From positions 30,598 through 94,597 of the forward strand of contig QNQO01008317.1 of assembly GCA_003290165.1 (NCBI GenBank): a stretch of DNA of 64,000 nt, read 5' to 3'. The position numbers and the translations under genes are program-made. Below the pieces are notes generated by a model, which worked only from the letters and a program-made list of their open reading frames with translations, was not told the origin of the DNA and searched no databases. This DNA comes from Berberis thunbergii. Lineage: Eukaryota > Streptophyta > Magnoliopsida > Ranunculales > Berberidaceae. Below are positions 19,988 through 32,962 of this stretch, in pieces (position 1 is the stretch's first letter; each line of letters opens with the position of its first letter).

Positions 19988-22900
19988 ATGACAATGGCCC
20001 CTGAAGGTTTTGTGCAGCCTGCTATCCCTCGCTTTGATGGTCATTATTACAATTGGAGCATGTTGATGGAGAATTTCATTAGGTCCAAATAATTTTGGTC
20101 AGTTGTAAGTAATGGTGTGCAACAACCAGCAACTGGTACTGCGATGTCCGAAGCACAGCGAGCAGAGTTCGATGCAATAAGGTTGAAGGATCTCAAAGCA
20201 AAGAATTTTTTTTCAAGTTATTGATCGATCGCTCAATACTGGAAACTATTCTTTGCAAGGACACTTCCAAAGAGATATGGGACTCCATGAAGAGGAAGTA
20301 TCAAAGGACGACAAAGGCAAAACGAGCGCAGCTTCAAGCTCTTCGTGCAGAGTTCGAAACTTTGCGCATGAATGCAGGAGAGTCGGTTACGGAGTATTTT
20401 TCAAGAGCAATGGCTATTGCAAATAAAATGTGAATCTATTGTGAAAAGCTGGAGGACGTAACAATCATTGAGAAAATACTACGCTTGATGACATCAAAGT
20501 TCAATTATATTGTTTGTTTCATCGAAGAATCCAAAGATATTGACGATCTCTCAATTGATTAGTTGCAAAGTTCCTTAATTGTTGGTTCATGAGCAAAAAA
20601 TAAACCAAAATGACAAGGAGGAACAAGCAACAACCGTTTCAAAAGGATTTGGTCATGAGAAAGGCAAATGGAAGGGAAAGCATGGGCAACACAAATATGA
20701 GAAAAACAAAGCTGGTGATTTTCAAGGAAAAGAGAAATGGCGTGACAAGTCCTAAGTGGAATGCTTTTGATGTCATCGGTATGGACACTATCGTTCTGAA
20801 TGTCAAACTAATTTAAGTAAATATCATGGTGGAAGGTCTAACTTTGCAGAGACCAAGGAAGAAGAGCATTCTCTTTTGATGGCGTGTAATCCCAAGGAGA
20901 AAATTTCTTCTTCCTTATGGTATTTCGATACTGGTTGCAGCAATCACATGTGTGGGAATAAATTCGCGTTCTCTAAATTGGATGAAACTTTTCATGATAT
21001 TGTGAAGTTTGGAGATGATTCCATCGTCTCTGTAATGAGAAAAGGGAAGGTACAAATCTCGACCAAAGACAACTCCATTCATACTATTAGTAATGTCTTC
21101 TATGTTCCAGCTTTGAAGACGAACTTACTAAGTGCTGGGCAGCTACAAGAAAAGGGATACGAGGTTAATATCAAAGGTGGAGTTTTTCAAATTTGAGATT
21201 CACATTTGGGCTTAATTGCACAAATCAATATGTCATCCAATCGATTGTTTCTTTTATATCTTCACAGCACCACTCCATCATGTTTTTCTGCTAAGGTGAA
21301 GGATGATGCCTGGTTATGGCATTTTTGATACAGGCATTTGAATTTCGGTGGCTTGAAGACTTTACAGCAGAAAAGAATGGTGTTGGGTCTTCCAAAATTT
21401 GAGCCTCCCAAAGTAGTATGTGAAGAGTGTGTTGTTAGCAAACAACACTGTGATCCATTTCCAACAACCAAATCTTAGAGGGCAAAAAAAGGTGTTGGAA
21501 TTAGTGCACTATGGAATTAGGGCAAAAATGTTATTTCATCATTTTCATTGATGATTATAGCGTAAACACGTGGGCCTATTTTTTGCAGGAAAAATTTGAG
21601 GCATTCGAAACTTTTAAGAAGTTTAAAGTGCTTGTTGAAAAAGAAACATGTTGTCAAATTAAAAGCTTGCGCAATGATCGTGGTGGAGAATACAACTCAC
21701 AAGCATTTACAGAATTTTGTGAGAAGCATGGAATCAAAAGGCAAGTTACCACATCTTATACGCCTCAGCAAAATGGTATATCCGAGCGAAAGAACCGCAC
21801 TGTCTTTAATATGGTGCGTAGTCTTTTGAAGAGAAGTGGTTTGCCGAAAAGTTTTTTGCCAGAAGTAGTTCGTTGGAGCATTCATATACTGAATAGAAGT
21901 CCTACGCTTTCTGTTCAAAATATGACTCCTCATGAAGCTTGAAACGAACGCAAACCAACTATTGCTTACTTCCGAATTTTGGGTGTATTGCATATGCCCA
22001 TATACCAGATGCTATGAGAAAGAAGTTGGATGATAAAGGGCAAAAATGCATTTTTCTTGGTATTAGTGATGAGTCAAAAGCTTACAAATTATTTAATCCT
22101 ATTACCAAGAAAATAGTTATTAGCCGAGATGTTATTTTTGATGAGGAGGCAACCTGGAATTGGAGCAATAATGGTCTTCACCAACATATTCCAGCAAGCT
22201 TTGATGATGAAGAAGGAGAACATCAGCCATTGGAGAATAATTCACAAACAGACTCAACAATACAAGACCATAGAGGAGATGAAATTTCATCAAGTCCAAC
22301 AGAAGACTAATCAAATGATGTTCAACCCATCAATGAACGTCCTCAACATAGTAGAAGTGCACCTGCGTGGATGGAAAACTATGAGGTATATGGAATTGGT
22401 CACTCTGAAAATTCAGTTACTCATTTTGCTTTCTTTTCATGTGATCCTATAGCCCTTAAAGATGCAGTCAAAGATCCAAAGTGGCAGCAAGCACTGGATG
22501 ATGAGATTAAAGCAATTGAAAAAAATAACACTTGGGAATTGATAGACCTTCCAGAAAACCAAAAGACTATTTGTGTGAAATGGGTCTACAAGACAAAGCT
22601 AAAAGAAAATGGAGAAGTTGACAAGTACAAAGCTCGTTTAGTAGCGAAAGGCTATAAGCAAGAGCAAGGTGTTGACTATGAAGAAGTATTTTCTATAGTT
22701 GCAAGGCTAGATACCATAAGATTGGTAATTGCCTTGGCTGCCCAAAATGTGTGGCATATCTTCCAGTTAGACGTGAAGTTCACGTTTTTACATGGTGAAC
22801 GACAAGAAAAGGTATTTATCGAACAACCTCCTGGTTATGTGAAATTTGGTAGTGAACATTAGGTGTACAAATTGAAAAAGGCTATATATGGACTAAAACA

Positions 22901-23964
22901 AGCACCGAGAGCTTGGTATAGTCGTATAGATGCTTATTTTTCAAAGGAGGGATTTCGGAAATGCCCATATGAACATACTCTCTACATTAAGAAGGTTGAA
23001 GGAAAAATTTTAATGGTATGTTTATATGTAGATGACGTGATTTATACTGGAAATGATATGGCTATGATTGAGAATTTCAAAAAGTCCATGATGCTTGAGT
23101 TTGACATGTCCGATTTGGGTAAGATGCATTATTTTTTTGGCATTGAAGTGAACCAATCTGCTGCTGGAATTTTTATTTCCCAAAAGAAGTATGTGCAAGA
23201 TATTCTAGACAGGTTCAAGATGAAGGATTGCAATCCTGTGAGCACACCAAAGGAGAAGGGTTTGAAGCTGAACAAATAACCTAAAGGAATAAAGGTGGAC
23301 AACACCCAGTACAAGCAAATCATTGGAAGTTTAATGTATTTGACATCAACTAGGCTTGATATAATTCTCATTAGCAGGTTTATGGAGTGTCCAAAAGAGT
23401 TGCATCTTCGAGCTGCCAAGAGGATTATACGGTACTTGAAAGATACTAGTGACTTTAGAGTATTTTGCAAGAAGAAAGCAGCTAGAAAATTACATGATTA
23501 CACAGATAGTGACTACGCCGGAGATCTAGATGACAGAAAAAAAAAACACATCAAGGTATGTTTTTCTGCCGGGTTCTGGAGTTATTTCATGGTCTTCAAA
23601 TAAACAATCGATTGTCACTCTATCAACCACAGAAGTGGAGTTTGTAGCTGCAAGATCATGTGTTTGTCAAGCTATTTGGCTGAGGAATATACTTGAAGAA
23701 CTTCATTTCAAGCAAGAAGGACCTATGCCCATTTACTGTGATAATACACCAGCAATTAAACTTTCCAAAAATCCAATTTTGCATGGGAGAAGTAAGCACA
23801 TAGATGTGAAATATCACTTCTTACGTGATCTCACCAAAGATGAAAAGATCAATCTCATTCATTGTAGAAGTGAAGAGCAGATTGCAGATATGTTTATCAA
23901 GCCCATGAAATTAGAGTCATTTCTGAAGCTACGTGACCTACATGGAGTTTGCAAATTAAATTGA
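19988..23964 (+). pseudogene. Copia 1 gag-pol polyprotein, multiply broken
   Basis: The likely start ATG is at 19988. Gag (UBN2-like) runs to about 20582 with stops near 20090 and 20431. A damaged zinc knuckle follows near 20770. The protease motif D-T-G is at 20927-20935. The integrase core with ...LRNDRGGEY... and NG-SERKNR lies in 21511-21942 and continues in 21939-22310. RT spans about 22440-23280 with YVDD at 23024-23035 and an in-frame TAG at 22860. RNase H ends at 23964 after a frameshift near 23545. In a live element these parts are cut from one polyprotein by the protease. This copy cannot make it. Confidence 0.92.
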
Positions 23965-23989
23965 AATATTTTCAGTGTAAGGGACGGAA

Positions 23990-24252
23990 TGTTGGCAACG
24001 TGCTTATTTCATTATTAGTTTTGTTTTGTGTTTACTTAGTCTACTATTTTGTAGGGGGTTGTTAATGAGTGGAACATTTTTTTAGTTCATGGATGAAGTA
24101 GTCGTAGTAGTAGTCATTTCTTATAGAAGTCATGGGCGTGGGTTGTTAATAAGATTTTATGTATTTAAGGGGTATGATGTAATTGGATATAAAAGTGAAG
24201 AAAATCAAGCATTTTATCTTGCAATATTTCTTTCGTTGTATTTCTGTTAAAA
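23990..24252 (+). repeat. 3' LTR of copia element 1
   Basis: 263 bp, beginning TGTTGGCAACG. The end is set by the GTTTG duplication. Confidence 0.9.
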
Positions 24253-24257
24253 GTTTG

Positions 24258-24662
24258 ATTCACTTCTACTAGTGTTTGAGTAAGCAATCCTTCCCAACTC
24301 GGTAGCCAAGCTTGGTGTTGCTTATTATAAATGAATGTCATTTGAATATTGCGTTTCACAAGTGAATCTATATCAATTTTGTATGACTGACTATCGTACC
24401 TCTCAATTGTCTCATAAAATGTTCTATTTGTTATGCCTGTCAATTGTTTGAAAAACAATAAACTCTTTAGTCTGTTTCAACATTCAGCGTTTACTCAAAA
24501 TTATCAAGTGCCAATTAATCCTGAGAGATGCATATATCCATTGTCTTTAGTCCTCCTCTCTCTTGTTTATCTTTTTTGGTGCGTGTAGTAGGATCCTGCA
24601 TGTTTAGAAAAGTTTATGTCCTGCTTTAGTTTTTTTGTTCTTTTATGCATTCGCCCGAAATG
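24258..24662. other. Spacer between the two copia elements
   Basis: A minus-strand open frame (24165-24458) runs across the LTR border and outside it reads as a plausible protein (about 65 residues), but I recognise no family. No other structure is seen. Confidence 0.25.
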
Positions 24663-24667
24663 ACAAT

Positions 24668-25574
24668 TGTTGAAAATATGGTTTTTAAAATAAAATAAAA
24701 TGGGTGTATACCTGGATTTGAACCCTGGATCTCTCTCTAATTTTGATCTATGGATTTCTCTCTCTATTTTTAGTCACACATCGTCTATATAACTCATAGT
24801 GGAAGAGTTTATAAGGAGATTGTTTGGACTTGGGTTTGGACCCCTTGGGGGTACCACTCTTTTGTGAGGAGGGGAGAGATAGACTCTCGCGCCCGCCGCA
24901 GTCTGGGTCGGGTCATTTAGAGAGCAACCCATTTTTTTGCTGAAATTTTATTTAAACGAAAATAAACTTTTGAATTTCTGAAGAGGGGTTGAATCTAGAC
25001 GTCTTTCTAAAACACACGTTTGGCATAAGTTGCGGCGAGATTCTTTCTCCACGTTTTGATTTTTATTCTCCACGCGATTTATGCCAATGTATCTAGCCTG
25101 TATTTCGTATTTCGACTGTACGGTTTTCTCCCTATAAATACCATACAGACTTAGATTTTAAAAAAATATGAGAAAGAAAACAAAACAAAGTGTTCTTCTT
25201 TCAAAATCGGGGAGTATAAAACAGTTCTGAATCAAAGAAGAGTTTTGCAAACAATTTTCGTTTTTACAATCAGTTTTCGTTTCCCGAGTTTTTTGCTTCT
25301 TGCTGATTTATATTAATTGTATTGGTGATTCCAAGCAAACAAAGAGATTAAGGGTGGATTGTATTCCGTTCATCAACTGTGCAATTGTTTGAATGAGACT
25401 GAGAAGATTCTAGGTTGTTTTATCCTGGGGACGGCGAGGCTAATACACTGCTTGCACGATTTTGGGCAGAGCCGCGAAACATCTTAAAGAGAGCAACCTA
25501 GTCCGCGACTCAACCCAAGAACAATTGGTACATTCGTTCCTATCTTTTAATTTGAATTCTTTACAGCATTTACA
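24668..25574 (+). repeat. 5' LTR of copia element 2
   Basis: 907 bp, TGTTGAAAATATGG...GCATTTACA. A TATAAATA box at about 25133-25140 is a likely promoter. It contains an extra 'ttaattgtattggtgattcc' type segment near 25315 and 'cgcgactcaacccaagaac' near 25503 that the 3' copy lacks. Confidence 0.9.
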
Positions 25575-25603
25575 ACAATTTTAAGACGTGTTCTATTTCT
25601 GCC

Positions 25604-25834
25604 ATGACTACATTTACTGAACTTGTTGCAAAAGACCTTAACAGGCCTTTTTGCTTTGAGGGCCAACATTTTAAAAGATGGAGACAAAAAATGTTGTTTT
25701 TCCTAACAACACAAAAGGTTGCATATGTTTGTAATTCTGAAAAACCTAGATTGCCTGATGAACCTGATGAAACCCAAACTAAAGAATTAGACCGTTGGAT
25801 TGAAATGATTTTTTGTGTAAAATTTTTATCTTGA
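25604..25834 (+). pseudogene. Copia 2 gag, N-terminal part (frame broken)
   Basis: The ATG at 25604 lies only 29 bp after the LTR. The reading FEGQHFKRWRQKMLFFLTT is the conserved gag start of plant copia elements. The frame stops at 25834 and the capsid resumes in another frame, with a second break before 25976. In an intact element this is the capsid precursor. Confidence 0.85.
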
Positions 25835-25975
25835 ATGGTCTTCCTGGTGATCTATATGATTATTATTGTTCTGAAAAAACTGCTAAGGAATATTTGGGAA
25901 GCCCTTAGGAAAAAATATGACACTGAGGAGGCTGACACAAAGAAATATGTTGTCAACCGTTATCTGAAATTTTAA

Positions 25976-28078
25976 ATGACTGATGACAAGTCTGTAGAAA
26001 CCCAATCACACGAGCTTCAAAAAATTGCTCATGAAATTATATCTGAGGGAATGACTTTAGATGAGCAATTTCAAGTAGTTGTTGTGATAGACAAATTGGC
26101 CCCTAGCTGGAAAGATTTTAAGAATGTCCTTAGGCATAAAACTAAAGAGTTTTCCCTAGAAAGCCTGATTACCCGACTTCGTATTGAGGAGGAAGCCCGA
26201 AAACAAGATCAGAAAGATGAAGTTATGATTATATCAAACCATAAGAAATCTACCCCTATGTCTCTGAAACCCAGTGGAAAGACAATGAAAAATCAGAATC
26301 ACAATAAAAATCGAAACAATCAGAATCGGAACCAACATAACCGGAACAACCAGAACCGCAACTATCAGAATCAGAATCCTCCGCGAAATCAGAATGGACA
26401 AAAACATCCCTCCAAGAATGATTCAGCACAGTTCCTATGCTACACCTGTGGTAGGCCAGAGCATATGGCTAGGAACTGCCGGAACGGATCTCGCCCTGCA
26501 CCTCAGGCGAACCTAACCGAAGACCAACTTATTGCCATGATCTCTGAGATCAATTTTGTTGGTGGATCCGAGGGATGGTGGGTTGACACTGGTGCTTCTC
26601 GACATGTCTACTATGATAGAGAAATGTTCAAGTCCTATTCTGAAGCTGAGGACAAGAAAGTGTTGTTGGGTGATTCCCACTCCACTATAGTTGCTGGAAC
26701 TGGAACAGTAGAACTGAAGTTTTCCTCTAGAAAGACCATTATCCTGAAGGATGTCTTGCATACTCCAGAGATGATGAAGAACTTAGTCTCTGGTTATTTT
26801 CTGAACAAAGCTGAGTTTACTCAAATTATAGGGGCTGATTTATATACTATCACAAAGAATAATGTATTTGTGGGGAAAGGGTATGCCACTGATGGAATGT
26901 TTAAGTTAAATGTTGAAGCAAATAAAATTTCTAGTTCTGCTTACATGTTGTGCACTTTTAATATTTGGCATGCTAGACTCTGTCATGTTAATAAGCGTAT
27001 TATTAAAAACATGAGTAATTTAGGACTAATTCCAAAATTGTCCTTAAATGATTTTGAAAAGTGCAACTATTGTAGTCAAGCTAAGATAACCAAAACACCA
27101 CATAAATCTGTTGTTAGAGAATCTGAACCCTTAGATTTGATACACTCAGATATATGTGAACTTGATGGTGTTTTGACTATAAATGGAAAACGTTATTTTA
27201 TTACGTTTATTGATGATTGTTCTGATTATACTTTTGTCTACTTAATGAAAAATAAAAGTGATGCCTTTGACATGTTTAAATTATTTTTTACTGAAGTTGA
27301 AAATCAATATAATAGAAAGATTAAGAGACTTAGGAGTGATAGAGGCACTGAATATGACAGCAGTACTTTCATAGAGTTCTATAATTCTCAAGGAATTATT
27401 CATGAAACAACTGCACCATATTCTCCTGAGATGAATGGCAAAGCTGAAAGAAAAAATAGAACTCTTACCGAGTTAGTAGTTGCCATAATGCTTAACTCCG
27501 GTGATGCATCGCACTGGTGGGGAGAAATTATCTTGACAGTCTGTTATGTGCTAAATAGAGTCCACAAATCAAAAAGTAAAACCTCTCCGTATGAGATTTT
27601 GAAAAATAGACAATCAAACTTGTCTTATTTGAAAACTTGGGGTTGTTTAGCTTATGTTAGAATTCCTGATCCTAAAAAGAATAAGCTTGCTAGTAGGGCA
27701 TATGAATGTGTATTCATAGGATATGCCATGAACAGCAAAACTTATAGATTCTATAATCTTAAAGATCAAGTTATTATAGAATCAAACGACGTTGACTTCT
27801 ATGAAGATAAATTTCCTTTTATTTCGAGGAATAGTGGGGGTACATCCTCAAATAACGTGCCCTTGATCAGGATGAATGAAACTGATAAAGCCACAATATC
27901 TGAGCCTAGGAGAAGTAAACGGAAACGAACTTCTAAAAACTTTGGCCCCGATTACTATGTTTTTTCAGTCGAGGAGGATCCACTTAGCTTTCAAGAAGCC
28001 TTATCCTCTATAGATGCCAATTTTTGGGAAGAGACTATTGATGATGAAATGTACTCTCTTGAGTCTAATAGAACCTGA
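25976..28078 (+). pseudogene. Copia 2 gag C-terminus, protease, integrase
   Basis: 700 codons. The gag tail holds a knuckle C-YT-C-GRPE-H-MARN-C (26438-26479). The protease triad D-T-G is at 26585-26593. The integrase zinc-binding HHCC region starts near 26968 and has CNYCSQAK at about 27062. The catalytic core includes HSDIC, FIDDCSDY, LRSDRGTEY and the E in NGKAERKNR. A TGA at 28076-28078 separates it from RT, a single nonsense change relative to a continuous polyprotein. Confidence 0.9.
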
Positions 28079-29486
28079 CATTTAGTTGACTTGCCACCAG
28101 GTTGCAAAACAATAGGATGTAAATGGGTATTTAAGAAGAAATTGAAACTCGATTGTAATGTTGATAAGTTCAAGGCTCATCTCGTAGCCAAAGGATATAG
28201 ACAGAGAGAAAATGTTGACTTCTTTGACACATATTCTCCTGTTACCAGGATTACATCTATTCGAGTGTTAATTTCTCTTGCTGCGATACATAATCTAGTA
28301 TTGCACCAAATGGACGTTAAGACTGTGTTTCTTAATGGCGATTTGGAAGAAAAAAATTACATGGACCAACTTGAAGGTTTTGTTATTCCAGGACAAGAAC
28401 ATAAAGTTTGCAAACTAGATAAATCACTTTACGGTTTGAAACAAGCTCCAAAACAATGGCATGAAAATTTTGATAACCTTGTTATCGCACATGACTTTAA
28501 AGTGAACGAAAGTGACAAATGCATTTACTATAAAGATGAAAATGGCATTTGCACTATTATATGTCTATATGTGGATGACTTGCTTATCTTTGGTTCTAAT
28601 ATCCATGCCGTGAATAAAGTGAAGGCTTTATTGTGTGCGAACTTTGATATGAAAGACCTTGGAGAAGCAAGTGTAATCCTTGGTATCAAGATTACTAGGT
28701 CTGAAAAGGGAATTTCCCTGGATCAATCATACTATATAGAGAAGATCCTAAGTAAATATAATTACTCTGACTGTAAACCTGCATGTACTCCTTATGATTC
28801 TAGAGTAAAGTTGTTCAAGAACACCGGTGACGGTGTTAGACAATCTGAATATGCGAGCATCATTGGTAGTCTTAGATATGCTACCGATTGCACTAGACCC
28901 GACATAGCTTATGCCGTGGGATTACTATGCAGACTTACCAGTAGACCTATTATACAGCACTGGCATGCAATTGAAAGGGTCATGAGGTACCTGAAGAGGA
29001 CTAAAAACCTCAGATTACATTATCAAAAGTTTCCCGCTGTCCTTGAAGGATATAGCGATGCTGATTGGAACACCCTTTCAGATGACTCCAAAGCCACCAG
29101 TGGCTATATTTTCAATATAGCCGGTGGAGCTGTTTCTTGGAAATCAAATAAACATACCATTTTGGCACAGTCCACGATGGAGTCAGTGATGATAGCACTA
29201 GCCACGGCTAGTGAAGAAGCAGGTTGGCTAAGAAACCTGCTAGCAGAGATCCCTTTATGGGAAATACCGATTCCAGCTGTCTTGATCCATGGCGATAGTA
29301 CCGCGGCTATTGCAAAAGTACAGAACCATTATTATAACGGCAAGAAATGACAAATACGTCAGTTAGAGAGTTTCTATCTACTAGTGATGTGAGAGTGGAT
29401 CATGTACGAACTGATGCGAACTTGGCTGATCCTTTGACGAAAGGATTAGCTAGAGAGAAGGTTTTCACAACCTCGAAAGAAATGTG
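28079..29486 (+). pseudogene. Copia 2 reverse transcriptase and RNase H
   Basis: The RT open frame runs 28091-29350 with [21 protein letters not shown] and the catalytic YVDD (about 28567-28578). RNase H follows with YSDADW and STAAIA. A frameshift at about 29350 moves the last part, DVRVDHVRTDANLADPLTKG, into another frame ending at the TGA at 29484-29486. Confidence 0.9.
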
Positions 29487-30046
29487 ACTAAAGCCCTTAG
29501 ATTGATGAGTTATTCATGACGGTAACCCAACCTATAGACTAGAGATCCCAAGAAATAGGTTCAATGGGTAATAACAAGTCGTGAATGATATGTTGTGAAT
29601 CATGCTGACAAAATAGCAATCTCATTCCTAGATTATAGCATGAATTCCAGAAGCGATAGTAGGATGAGTTAAAAACTCTTAATGAGGTCTATACTCTATG
29701 TGGAGTGGAGTACCTAGCTACAGGAGTACTCTTGATAGACTCACCTAAGTGATTGTGGAAGTTTGGCCGCTTCCTATTGAATTTGTGCGCAAAATTCCTA
29801 GAGCCTTCACTATACTGGGATATACGTACATGGCCATAAGGCACGAGCTTTTTAGACTTCACCCTGGTAAGGTTGTGCGTGTAATGTCTGTTAGAGATAG
29901 AGTTCAAAACTACGAGTTACTCTAGTATAATCTAAAGCATGAACACTACGCAAGAGTTCAAGTCGAAAGACACTTTTGCTTATGCACAATCTTATATTTT
30001 ACAGATTGCTCGATGAAAATTGTTTTTAAAAATCCAAGTGGGGGAT
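29487..30046 (+). other. Non-coding 3' region of copia element 2
   Basis: It lies between the end of pol and the polypurine tract. No envelope-like or extra reading frame is seen. Confidence 0.6.
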
Positions 30047-30914
30047 TATTGAAAATATGGTTTTTAAAATAAAATAAAATGGGTGTATACCTGGATTTTA
30101 ACCCTGGATCTCTCTCTTATTTTGATCTATGGATTTCTCTCTCTATTTTTAGTCACACATCGTCTATATAACTCATAGTGGAAGAGTTTATAAGGAGATT
30201 GTTTGGACTTGGGTTTGGACCCCTTGGGGGTACCACTCTTTTGTGAGGAGGGGAGAGATAGACTCTCGCGCTCGCCGCCGTCTGGGTCGTATCATTTAGA
30301 GAGCAACCCATTTTTTTGCTGAAAATTTATTTAAACGAAAATAAACTTTTGAATTTTTGAAGAGGGGCTGAATCTAGACGTCTTTCTAAAACACACGTTT
30401 GGCATAAGTTGCAGCGAGATTTTTTCTCCACGTTTTGATTTTTATTCTCCACGCGATTTATGCCAATGTATCTAGCCTGTATTTCGTATTTTGACTGTAC
30501 GGTTTTCTCCCTATAAATACCATACAGACTTAGAGTTTAAAAAAATATGAGAAAGAAAACAAAACAAACTGTTCTTCTTTCGAAATCAGGGAGTATAAAA
30601 TAGTTCTGAATCAAAGAAGAGTTTTGCAAACAGTTTTCGTTTTTACAATCAGTTTTCGTTTACCAAGTTTTTGCTTTTTGCTGATTTATATCACAAAGAG
30701 ATTAAGTGTGGATTGTATTTCGTTCATCAACTGTGCAATTGTTTGAACGAGATGGAGAAGATTTTGAGCTGTTTTATCCTGGGGAGGGCGGGGCGAATTC
30801 AATGCTTGCACGATTTTGAGCAAAACCGCGAAACGTCTGAAAGAGAGCGACCTAGTCTAACAATCGATACATTCGTTCCTATATTTTAATTTTGAATTCT
30901 TTACAGCATTTACA
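30047..30914 (+). repeat. 3' LTR of copia element 2
   Basis: 868 bp. It begins TATTGAAAATATGG (G-to-A relative to the 5' LTR) and ends GCATTTACA before the ACAAT duplication. Confidence 0.9.
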
Positions 30915-30919
30915 ACAAT

Positions 30920-31256
30920 GGATAGATATCATATAGTTCTTACAGCAGGCAGAAGAAAGGCGTTGAATGATCCTGTGGATGATGAGCCCTGGAAATTTTG
31001 GAGTCAGTTGTTGTTTACCTGGGTTCTTGCCCAAAGATGCAGATTTGTTTGAGAAATTGTATGGAAGAGAGAAGATCGTATTTGTCACGCATACTTGGCT
31101 TGTAAAGAAAAGAATGACTCTGAATTTGTGGCTGCACAGAAATGGAAGGTCGTATTTGTAAAGGTAAGAAGGTAGTTATCACGTCTTCTTTCTTACGTCA
31201 TCTTTTAAGTGAAGTTGTATTCCCTTTTTAGTTTGGCAAGAGCTCACCTGTCTTTT
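30920..31256 (+). pseudogene. Unidentified exon-like segment
   Basis: One frame reads HAYLACKEKNDSEFVAAQKW (about 31087-31146) and ends at an AAG|GTAAG donor near 31164. It looks like a real exon, perhaps from a BRCT-type domain, but I cannot assign it with confidence. It starts directly at the copia 2 target site. Confidence 0.35.
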
Positions 31257-32200
31257 GGAAAGTGCAGCTTTGTGATTTTGGATTAGAAAGAAGGTTAAGT
31301 CATATATCAAAAGTCCCTTCTTCTCAGGTTAGCTCGATCAATTAATTTCATAGTTGATCTATACAAAATTTTGAATAAATGGAATCTGATAATTTTTCTC
31401 TTTGTTTTTAACTACTTGATTTCAAGTAGTTGCCACAGGCTAAGCGAGGAACACCATGCTATATGGCACCTGAGCTGTTTTAGGATGGAGGAGCCCATTC
31501 ATATGCCTCTGATTTATGGGCTCTCAGTTGTGTATTGTATGAGTGTTACAGGGAGGTCTCCATAGGAAAAGAATTCACTCAGCTAGTAAATCCATTCTCT
31601 GTGATCCAACTCCAACTCCAACTCTTCCAGGTAATCCAAGTCGGTGTTTTGTAAATTTGGTGAATTGTCTTTTGATTAAGGATCCAGCAGAAATAATACA
31701 GTGGACTGAGCTTTGTGAGCTCAGTTTTTTTTGGAGGATGAAATTCACCCCAATGCCTCTACCTTCTCAACCTGCTTTCACTGCCATGCTTGAGCTCTCT
31801 TCTAAACCAAATCCTACAGAGCTTAGTGGTGATGATCCTCGACCAAATTGAACACCTCGAGATCTGTTTTGGGGGCAAGAGGCTTTGAAACACCATAAAG
31901 AATGTAACCAGTGGCCCAAAAACTCAAACAAAGGCTTTTACTAGAGGTGTTGAAGAGATGCAGAAAAAACTTCAAATGCTACAAGGGAAGTGAATCTCCT
32001 AAGACTCCAAAAATCCTGACAAATGGTCCAGTTATGCTGGTTCTCATCAAAGTTTTTGTGGTTGCTCTGTGTGCATTGATTCTTGTACGAGTTTTTATGT
32101 ATCCCCATGTCTCAATTACTTGCAGCAAGGAGACCAACACAAACAAACCGAACAATGGGTTGAAACCTCCTTCAAGATCTGGTAATGGTTTGTATTTGAT
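31257..32200 (+). pseudogene. RUNKEL/Fused-like protein kinase fragment
   Basis: Exon 31257-31327 encodes VQLCDFGLERRLSHISK with the DFG magnesium-binding motif, then a donor. The next exon, from 31430, encodes KRGTPCYMAPELF (activation segment and APE motif), SYASDLWAL (catalytic-loop-lobe D-W-A-L) and LLIKDPAE.IQW. Further on, TQTKAFTRGVEEMQKKL and KILTNGPVMLVLIKVF match the region after the kinase domain in RUNKEL, a plant cytokinesis kinase. A TAG interrupts after PELF, and the N-lobe with the catalytic Lys is missing. It is a dead fragment. Confidence 0.75.
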
Positions 32201-32878
32201 CCTTCTGATCATTATCTAACAACTTTCAAAACTCAATGTCAAGTTCCATGTTTTTTTATGCTTCTCATGTTATTATTCTAAACTAATTGTGCCTGTTTGT
32301 TGACAGAGCTTGTAAATGATAAATTTGGCCAACAACAGAACAAACCCCGCAGGCATGTCAAACTTCTTCAATAAGATGTTTAGCTTTGTACTCGACTTAT
32401 TGAAATTTCATCTTTGTTCAAGTCAATAATAGAGTTTAATTGTCTTTTTTAATTGCATCACACTCAGCTTTTTTCATATGATAATTTTTTATGAGTAAGT
32501 TTTGTATCAATTTGTGTATTGATTAAGTTATGGTTGCTAATTGTAGCTGTGTACGTGTTATCGTTAGCCAATAGTTGGGTTTAATTCAATCAAGTTTCAA
32601 CACGTCTGTACTCTTTCCTTGAGTTTGTGGTGGACCTTGCTCACTTCTCTGAGCAATTGGATGCCCTCCAGGAACAGCCTGTGCATTGATTAAGGAGTGT
32701 GATTCCTATTACTCCTCGAAAGGATTCATAGAAGTTTCATATTGCACATGGTAGATACTGAGAATGGAAAAAAATTGCAGATAGAGGCTTGATCACGGAT
32801 GTAGTTTTTGTCAGTTAGAAGAAGAGTCATTTGAAAAACTCTGTATGTTTAGAATCCTCAACTATTTCCCTAGGGAGA

Positions 32879-32962
32879 GTGTTTAAGTTCGACAAGGAAG
32901 TCAGCCAAGATCGCGCCTCTCTCGTCAAGTTCTACGCTCCTTGGCATGGTGGTAATTTTGGA
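32879..32962 (+). pseudogene. Protein disulfide isomerase fragment (thioredoxin fold)
   Basis: The peptide FDKEVSQDRASLVKFYAPWH resembles the start of a PDI thioredoxin domain, where intact enzymes continue ...APWCGHC. Here the first active-site Cys is replaced by His and the CGHC motif is lost. Only about 25 residues are recognisable. Confidence 0.6.

Larger units (their letters stand above)
19572..24252 (+). mobile_element. Ty1/copia retrotransposon 1 (4.68 kb, decayed)
   Basis: The LTRs at 19572-19858 and 23990-24252 both begin TGTTGGCAACG. Flanking 5-mers are GTTCG (19567-19571) and GTTTG (24253-24257), one C-to-T change apart. The primer-binding site TGGTATTAGAGC lies at 19860-19871 and a purine tract 'gtaagggacggaa' before the 3' LTR. 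The order protease, integrase, RT, RNase H is the copia order. Many stops and frameshifts show an old copy. Confidence 0.95.
24668..30914 (+). mobile_element. Ty1/copia retrotransposon 2 (6.25 kb, better preserved)
   Basis: Long LTRs (24668-25574 and 30047-30914) are flanked by a perfect ACAAT duplication (24663-24667, 30915-30919). The purine tract AAGTGGGGGA precedes the 3' LTR. Large open frames remain (700 and 419 codons) with copia domain order. About 560 bp of non-coding DNA separates the end of pol from the 3' LTR. It is clearly younger than copia element 1, judged by the longer open frames and closer LTRs. Confidence 0.95.
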
